NCBI GenBank assembly: GCA_043806395.1
Contig: JAZDHC010000054.1
Location: 1-9,804, forward strand
Direction: 5' to 3'
DNA length: 9,804 nucleotides
Origin: CG2-30-40-21 sp043806395
GTDB taxonomy: Bacteria; UBA9089; CG2-30-40-21
A program made the position numbers and the translations under genes. Of this stretch, positions 5,872-9,804 are shown piece by piece. Numbering within the stretch: the first letter of the stretch is position 1; every line of letters starts with the position of its first letter. The notes beneath the pieces were generated by a model. It was given only the letters and a program-made list of their open reading frames with translations. It made no database searches and was not told the origin of the DNA.

Positions 5872-8391
5872 TTATATCACAATATTAACTAATTTGCCAG
5901 CCACAACAATCACTTTTTTTATCTCTTTGCCTGATAATTTATCAGATACAGCCTTAATTGCCGCAGTCTTGATAATCTCTTCTGAGCTTTCAGCTGGCAC
6001 AGTAATCTTATCCCTTACCTTCCCGTTTATCTGAACAACGATGAGCACACTATCCTTTTGGAGTGCCTCTGGAAGATATTCTGGCCATGGTTCATCAAGT
6101 ATGCTTGTAGAATTCCCTATTCTCTGCCATAACTCCTCGCACATATGTGGGCTAAATGGGGAAAGCATGAGAATCAAATTCCTCAATGCTTCATGCAAAA
6201 CTGCCAGATCATTTTCGTTATATTGATACATCTCGTTGACTAATTCCATACAGGCAGAAATAGCAGTATTAAAGTGAAAAACATCTATATCTTCAGTAAC
6301 CCTTTTTATGGTGCGATGGGTAAATGAATGAAGTGCTTTAGCCTGAGCAGACAGATTTTCAGGCTTAATCTCCTGCCGACTGCCGACTGCCAACTGCCCC
6401 CTGCCCCCTGACCCCTGAACAAGTCTCCACACTCGATTCAAAAACCGCCATGCCCCTTCTACACCCTGCTCTGACCATTCCAGATCCTTTTCCGGTGGGG
6501 CAGCAAACAGGATAAATATCCTGACCGTATCAGCACCATATTTATTAACAATATCATCAGGGTCAACCACATTCCCCTTGGACTTGGACATCTTGGATCC
6601 ATCTTTGATAACCATCCCTTGAGTAAGAAGGTTGGCAAATGGTTCTTTATGATTAATTAAGCCAATATCTGCCATAACCTTAACAAAAAAGCGGGAATAC
6701 AAAAGATGCAGGATGGCATGTTCTATGCCGCCGATATATTGGTCAACAGGCAGGAAGTAATCTGCCAGTTTTGTATCTATTGGTTGTTTATCGTTATGAG
6801 GTGAAACGAATCTGGCAAAATACCACGAGGAATCAACAAAGGTATCCATGGTATCTGTTTCACGGCTGGCATCTCTTCCACAGGCAGAGCATTTTGTATG
6901 GATAAATTCAGGGGACGAGGCAAGGGTTTTTCCACCGGAGATATTCAATTCCTTGGGCAACCTCACTGGCAGTTCATCCTCTTTTACCGGTACTATCCCA
7001 CAGCTTTCACAATAAATCATGGGTATAGGCGTACCCCAATATCTTTGCCTTGAAACTAACCAGTCCCTCAAGCGATAATGAACCTTTTTCCTTCCTATCC
7101 CTTGTTCATCCATCCATTTGATAATGGCTTCCTTTGCATCAACATTTGCCATGCCATTAAATATCTCGGAGTTTATCAGCATTCCCTCTTCTTCATAGGC
7201 ACAGGTTATGCTATCAGAAGGCACAGAGGCACAGAGGCACAGAGGCACAGAGGAGGGAGAAGAAGGCACAGAGGAGGGAGAAGGCTGAAGGCAGTCGAGC
7301 GATTGAGCTTGTTGCGATTCAGGTTGAATTACCACCCTTATCGGCAGCCCATATTTCTTAGAAAATTCAAAATCCCGCTGGTCATGAGCAGGCACAGCCA
7401 TGATGGCACCGCTGCCATATCCCATTAAAACATAATTTGCTATCCAGACAGGGATATGCTCCCCATTGACAGGGTTTATGGCGTACATTCCGGTAAAGAT
7501 GCCTTTCTTTTCAACCTCTTCATCCAAAGCCACCCTGATTTTACTTTGCTCAACAAATTGTCGAATCTGCTCATCATTCAACTCATCAATCAATGGATGT
7601 TGTGGTGCCAGAACAACATATGTTGCCCCAAATATCGTATCAGCCCTTGTGGTAAACACCTTGATTATCTTATCATTATCACTAACCAGCCTGAAATCTA
7701 TCTCACACCCATAACTTCTGCCAATCCAATTCTTCTGCATACTCAATACCCTATCAGGCCAATTCCCCAGCAAAGAATGATCAGCAAGCAGGTCATCAGC
7801 ATAGGCTGTAATCCTGAAAAACCATTGGGAAAGCCTTTTTGTCCTGACAGGGGTACTACATCGCCAGCAACAGCTATCCACTACCTGTTCATTAGCCAGA
7901 ACAGTCTGGCATGTATCACACCAGTTAACATCTGCCTCTTGTTTATACGCCAGCCCCTTTTCATAAAATTTCAAAAAAAGCCATTGGTTCCATTTGTAAT
8001 AATCCTCATTACAGGTAGCCAACTCTCTATCCCAATCATAAGAAAATCCCATGCGTTTTAGCTGGGATTTCATATAACTGATATTATTTTTGGTCCACTC
8101 AGCTGGATGAACATTCTTAGAAATGGCTGCATTTTCTGCAGGAAGTCCAAAGGCATCCCAACCCATGGGGTGCAAAACACTGACCCCATGCATCATTTTA
8201 TACCGAGCAATAACATCACCAATGGTATAATTTCGCACATGCCCCATATGTATTCTGCCAGAGGGATACGGGAACATTTCCAGACAATAGTATTTGGGCT
8301 TATCCGTTGATGTCACAGTCTTAAATCTTTTGTCCTGCTCCCATTTTGTCTGCCATTTATTTTCTATCTCTGCAAAATTATATTTGTCCAC
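5872..8391 (-). CDS. leuS: Leucyl-tRNA synthetase
   Basis: This class Ia synthetase charges tRNA-Leu with leucine in the cytoplasm. All landmarks are present in 839 residues: HMGH at 48-51, a Cys-rich zinc module (CDTC...CCWRC, about 157-182), the CP1 editing domain with TTRADT (T247, T248, T252) and the editing aspartate in VPAHDQRD (D337), a second zinc-type module (YCESC...KCSAC) before DSSWYFARF, KMSKS at 600-604, the anticodon-binding helices, and a C-terminal domain with VVQINGKVRDKI. The start is GTG, supported by AGAGGG about 5 nt upstream. Two low-complexity insertions are encoded by short tandem DNA repeats: about 367-392 in the editing domain (PSPSSVPSSPSSVPLCLC and on) and about 658-674 between core and anticodon domain (QGSGGRGQLAVGSRQ). 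Both stay in frame, and catalytic motifs are intact. It follows rpsI and precedes motA by 15 bp. Confidence 0.97.
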   Translation of the reverse strand: MDKYNFAEIENKWQTKWEQDKRFKTVTSTDKPKYYCLEMFPYPSGRIHMGHVRNYTIGDVIARYKMMHGVSVLHPMGWDAFGLPAENAAISKNVHPAEWTKNNISYMKSQLKRMGFSYDWDRELATCNEDYYKWNQWLFLKFYEKGLAYKQEADVNWCDTCQTVLANEQVVDSCCWRCSTPVRTKRLSQWFFRITAYADDLLADHSLLGNWPDRVLSMQKNWIGRSYGCEIDFRLVSDNDKIIKVFTTRADTIFGATYVVLAPQHPLIDELNDEQIRQFVEQSKIRVALDEEVEKKGIFTGMYAINPVNGEHIPVWIANYVLMGYGSGAIMAVPAHDQRDFEFSKKYGLPIRVVIQPESQQAQSLDCLQPSPSSVPSSPSSVPLCLCASVPSDSITCAYEEEGMLINSEIFNGMANVDAKEAIIKWMDEQGIGRKKVHYRLRDWLVSRQRYWGTPIPMIYCESCGIVPVKEDELPVRLPKELNISGGKTLASSPEFIHTKCSACGRDASRETDTMDTFVDSSWYFARFVSPHNDKQPIDTKLADYFLPVDQYIGGIEHAILHLLYSRFFVKVMADIGLINHKEPFANLLTQGMVIKDGSKMSKSKGNVVDPDDIVNKYGADTVRIFILFAAPPEKDLEWSEQGVEGAWRFLNRVWRLVQGSGGRGQLAVGSRQEIKPENLSAQAKALHSFTHRTIKRVTEDIDVFHFNTAISACMELVNEMYQYNENDLAVLHEALRNLILMLSPFSPHMCEELWQRIGNSTSILDEPWPEYLPEALQKDSVLIVVQINGKVRDKITVPAESSEEIIKTAAIKAVSDKLSGKEIKKVIVVAGKLVNIVI
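6374..6422. repeat. Seven-unit heptanucleotide tandem repeat inside leuS
   Basis: On the plus strand the units read TGCCGAC, TGCCGAC, TGCCAAC, TGCCCCC, TGCCCCC, TGACCCC and TGAACAA. It encodes the Gly/Gln/Arg-rich stretch QGSGGRGQLAVGSR of LeuRS, between the catalytic core and the anticodon-binding domain. Confidence 0.85.
7221..7283. repeat. GCACAGAG octamer tandem repeat inside leuS
   Basis: Four perfect GCACAGAG units (7221-7252) are followed by GAGGGAGA and then a further GCACAGAG-GAGGGAGA block (7266-7281). Read on the minus strand it gives the Pro/Ser/Val/Cys/Leu-rich peptide in the editing domain of LeuRS. The unit length is not a multiple of three, yet the whole insert keeps the frame. 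Confidence 0.9.
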
Positions 8392-8411
8392 TTGTACCCT
8401 CTACATAAATA

Positions 8412-8448
8412 AACCACGGAGCAACAGAATCTCTGTCACTCCGTGGTT
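8412..8448 (-). promoter_or_regulatory. Hairpin between rpsI and leuS, possible weak terminator or attenuator
   Basis: AACCACGGAG (8412-8421) and CTCCGTGGTT (8439-8448) form a perfect 10-bp stem, with CAGA/TCTG pairing inside the loop. On the minus strand it is followed by TTTATTTATG, too mixed for a classic strong terminator. It lies about 20 bp before the leuS GTG and about 40 bp beyond rpsI, so it could reduce read-through or stabilise the rpsI 3' end. No T-box features were seen. Confidence 0.5.
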
Positions 8449-8489
8449 ATGGTTTCATCCATATACAACAGTCAGCAGGTTACAAAAAC

Positions 8490-8888
8490 CTATCTCTTTG
8501 AATACTGGAATCTGCGTCTCCTGCCATAAAGCCCATATTTCTTGCGTTCATGTTCACGGGGATCTCTGGTTAAAAATCCACCCTTGCGTAATATAGCTTT
8601 TAATTCTACATTGGATTCCAACAATGCTCTGGCTATTCCATGACGAATAGCACCAATCTGTCCTATTTTCCCACCGCCATTTACATTAACCAGCACATCA
8701 TATCTACTAATAGTTGCAGTAGCAACTAATGGCTGCTGAACAACTGGCAACTGAGTATCGCACAAACCGCCAAAATACTCCTTTATTTCCTTGCCATTAA
8801 CTGTCATCTGCCCTGTGCCTGTAACCAATCTCACCCGGGCAATAGCCCTTTTTCGACGGCCTGTTCCATAATATTGATTTTTTTCCAC
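8490..8888 (-). CDS. rpsI: 30S ribosomal protein S9
   Basis: S9 is a small-subunit ribosomal protein whose C-terminal tail reaches the P-site tRNA. The 132-residue product has the usual family marks: YYGTGRRKRAIARV at the start, GTGQMTVNG, VNGGGKIGQIGAIRHGIARAL in the middle and the universal basic end RRRRFQYSKR, with the terminal SKR present. The start is GTG (8888-8886), supported by AAGGAGG 9 nt upstream. It belongs to the rplM-rpsI pair, but here 322 bp of repeats and a MITE separate it from rplM, where bacteria usually have a few tens of bases. It may still be reached by read-through from rplM or may need its own promoter in the inserted DNA. Confidence 0.97.
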   Translation of the reverse strand: MEKNQYYGTGRRKRAIARVRLVTGTGQMTVNGKEIKEYFGGLCDTQLPVVQQPLVATATISRYDVLVNVNGGGKIGQIGAIRHGIARALLESNVELKAILRKGGFLTRDPREHERKKYGLYGRRRRFQYSKR

Positions 8889-8914
8889 CCTAACAATCCT
8901 CCTTAGTATATAGT

Positions 8915-8946
8915 AGGCTGTAGACTTTTAGGCTATAGGCTGTAGG
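8915..8946. repeat. GGCTGTAG-type repeat array upstream of rpsI
   Basis: AGGCTGTAG, GGCTATAG and GGCTGTAGG units are joined by ACTTTT-like spacers. The array lies immediately before the rpsI ribosome binding site region and directly abuts the MITE at 8948. It is the inverted partner of the array at 9171-9210. Confidence 0.7.
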
Positions 8947-8947
8947 T

Positions 8948-9151
8948 TATACTCAGCAAGGTCATAAATTGTGTTTTTCGCTGGTCTTAATCAACAATAG
9001 CTGTGTTGTTCAGGTTCGTAGGGGCGAACCTATGTGTTCGCCCAGTTATTCGGGTAGACACACAGGTCTACCCCTACGGTCCATCTTCACGCCTTGCTCT
9101 TCTTGATTAATCCTCACCGAAAATTCACAATTTATGCCCTCGCTGAGTATA
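8948..9151. mobile_element. MITE with 26-bp terminal inverted repeats between rplM and rpsI
   Basis: The ends 8948-8973 and 9126-9151 are inverted copies with 24 of 26 bases matching (TATACTCAGC at the tip, CATAAATTGTG inward). Subterminal TTAATCAA/TTGATTAA pairs extend the fold-back. The tips begin and end with TA, which would fit a TA-targeting (IS630/Tc1-like) transposase acting in trans; this is inference. No coding capacity. It holds a nested element at 9017-9078, and a second copy starts at 9665. Confidence 0.88.
9017..9078. mobile_element. CGTAGGGG-bracketed double-hairpin element nested in the MITE
   Basis: CGTAGGGG (9017-9024) and CCCCTACG (9071-9078) are perfect inverted ends. Inside are two perfect 8-bp hairpins, GGGCGAAC/GTTCGCCC (9022-9043) and GGGTAGAC/GTCTACCC (9052-9073). 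It sits right after GTTGTTC, where the related MITE at 4808-4959 has an unrelated core. Confidence 0.8.
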
Positions 9152-9170
9152 ATTCCAGACGGTCTACCAG

Positions 9171-9210
9171 CCTACAGCCTAAAAGCCTACAGCCTAAAAG
9201 CCTACAGCCT
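9171..9210. repeat. 15-bp tandem repeat flush with the rplM stop codon
   Basis: CCTACAGCCTAAAAG occurs twice (9171-9185, 9186-9200), followed by a partial CCTACAGCCT (9201-9210). The next base pair belongs to the rplM stop codon. It is the inverted counterpart of the array at 8915-8946 on the other side of the MITE. Confidence 0.85.
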
Positions 9211-9645
9211 TTACACCTTCAATCTTAACGGTTCTGGTTTTTGGGCTTCATGTGGATGCATAACCCCAGCATAAACCCTTAGCTTTTTCAACATTTCCCG
9301 ACCAAGAACAGTATCAGGAATCATCCTTCTTACTGCAAGCATAATTGCTTTTTCAGGATCAGTTGACAGCAGTTTATCATAACGGATAGCCTTTAACCCT
9401 CCCAGAAACCCTGTGTGTCGATAATAAAACTTTTGCTCTTTTTTCTTACCTGTAAGCAATACCCTTTCAGCATTGACAATGACTACTGAATTGCCTGTAT
9501 CGACATGTGGGGTAAACTGGGGATTATTTTTCCCACGAAGAATTTTTGCTACACAGCTTGCCATTCTTCCCAGTGCAAGATTTGTGGCATCAACCAGATA
9601 CCATTTCTCTTGTACCTCACTCTTTTTTGCCATATATGTCTTCAT
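9211..9645 (-). CDS. rplM: 50S ribosomal protein L13
   Basis: L13 is an early-assembling large-subunit ribosomal protein. The 144-residue length is normal. Family marks are KWYLVDATNLALGRMAS, the ILRGKNNPQFTPHVDTGNSVVIVNA stretch (beginning near residue 38), KKEQKFYYRHTGFLGGL, and the C-terminal signature LGREMLKKLRVYAG with MHPHEAQKPEPL. AAGGAGG lies about 4 nt before ATG 9645, so this start is kept over the second ATG at codon 5. It is the first gene of the rplM-rpsI pair, and both sides are occupied by copies of one MITE: one starts 19 bp upstream of the ATG, the other lies beyond the short repeat array after the stop. Its promoter must lie beyond the upstream MITE or within it. Confidence 0.97.
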   Translation of the reverse strand: MKTYMAKKSEVQEKWYLVDATNLALGRMASCVAKILRGKNNPQFTPHVDTGNSVVIVNAERVLLTGKKKEQKFYYRHTGFLGGLKAIRYDKLLSTDPEKAIMLAVRRMIPDTVLGREMLKKLRVYAGVMHPHEAQKPEPLRLKV

Positions 9646-9664
9646 CTTTCCTCCTTAAGGATTA

Positions 9665-9804
9665 TATACTCAGCAATGTCATAAATTGTGTTTTTCGCTG
9701 GTCTTAATCAACGATAGCTGCGTTGTTCAGGTTCGTAGGGGCGAACCTATGTGTTCGCCCAATTATTTGGGTAGACACACAGGTCTACCCCTACGGTTCA
9801 CCTC
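9665..9804. mobile_element. Second copy of the rplM/rpsI MITE, cut by the window edge
   Basis: From TATACTCAGC at 9665 the sequence follows the element at 8948 in the same orientation with only about eight base differences over 140 bp. The right end lies outside the window. It also carries the nested CGTAGGGG element (9734-9795), so the nesting predates the copying. It sits immediately upstream of the rplM ribosome binding site. Confidence 0.88.
9734..9795. mobile_element. Second copy of the CGTAGGGG-bracketed double-hairpin element
   Basis: It has the same perfect CGTAGGGG/CCCCTACG ends and both 8-bp stems as at 9017-9078. Only two bases differ, both in the linker between the two hairpins. 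Confidence 0.8.

Noticed and set aside
5321..8310. Several plus-strand open frames opposite motA and leuS
   Set aside because: They are antisense shadows of two strongly conserved minus-strand genes, and their translations have no domain-like features.
8392..8489. T-box leader for leuS
   Set aside because: The space is under 100 nt, with one hairpin and no T-box motif or specifier-loop arrangement.
9171..9210. Possible CRISPR-like repeats (CCTACAGCCTAAAAG)
   Set aside because: The units are direct 15-mers without unique spacers, and no cas gene is present.

Overview
The window reads as a piece of an uncultured, moderately AT-rich bacterial genome. A PEP-CTERM sorted protein, a MotA stator protein, PilO/GspC-like inner-membrane proteins and many small non-coding palindromic elements point to a diderm, motile environmental bacterium, possibly a candidate phylum known from metagenomes. 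The phylum cannot be fixed from sequence alone. Every supported gene lies on the minus strand, so the biological reading order runs from the right edge to the left.

Core half (about 3729-9804). In transcription order this holds rplM (L13), rpsI (S9), leuS (leucyl-tRNA synthetase), motA (flagellar stator), then a PilO/GspM-like protein overlapping a GspC/PilP-like protein. leuS and motA are only 15 bp apart. rpsI and leuS both start with GTG, each behind a good ribosome binding site. The normally tight rplM-rpsI pair is split by a 204-bp MITE with 26-bp inverted ends. A second copy of the same MITE starts just upstream of rplM and runs off the window. A third, related element lies between motA and the PilO-like gene.

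Accessory half (about 1-3728). This holds an acyltransferase_3 membrane protein whose 5' end is cut away by a 191-bp MITE and whose 3' end runs into palindromic repeats, a frameshifted remnant of a probable IS66-like transposase, a PEP-CTERM protein with its own promoter, and a SAM-dependent methyltransferase frameshifted by a perfect 13-bp tandem duplication and cut by the window edge. Acyltransferase and methyltransferase together suggest a degraded surface-polysaccharide or modification locus; this is inference.

The most striking content is the repeats. At least four families occur: MITEs with 19-26 bp inverted ends; a CGTAGGG-bracketed double-hairpin element nested inside two different MITEs; GGCTGTAG-type short arrays that begin exactly at the stop codons of rplM and motA; and short tandem repeats (8-mer and 7-mer) that sit in frame inside the essential leuS gene and add low-complexity peptide to the synthetase. 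No CRISPR array, tRNA, rRNA or intact transposase was found. I did not find a convincing new multi-gene system; the interest lies in how repeats have reshaped genes and operons.
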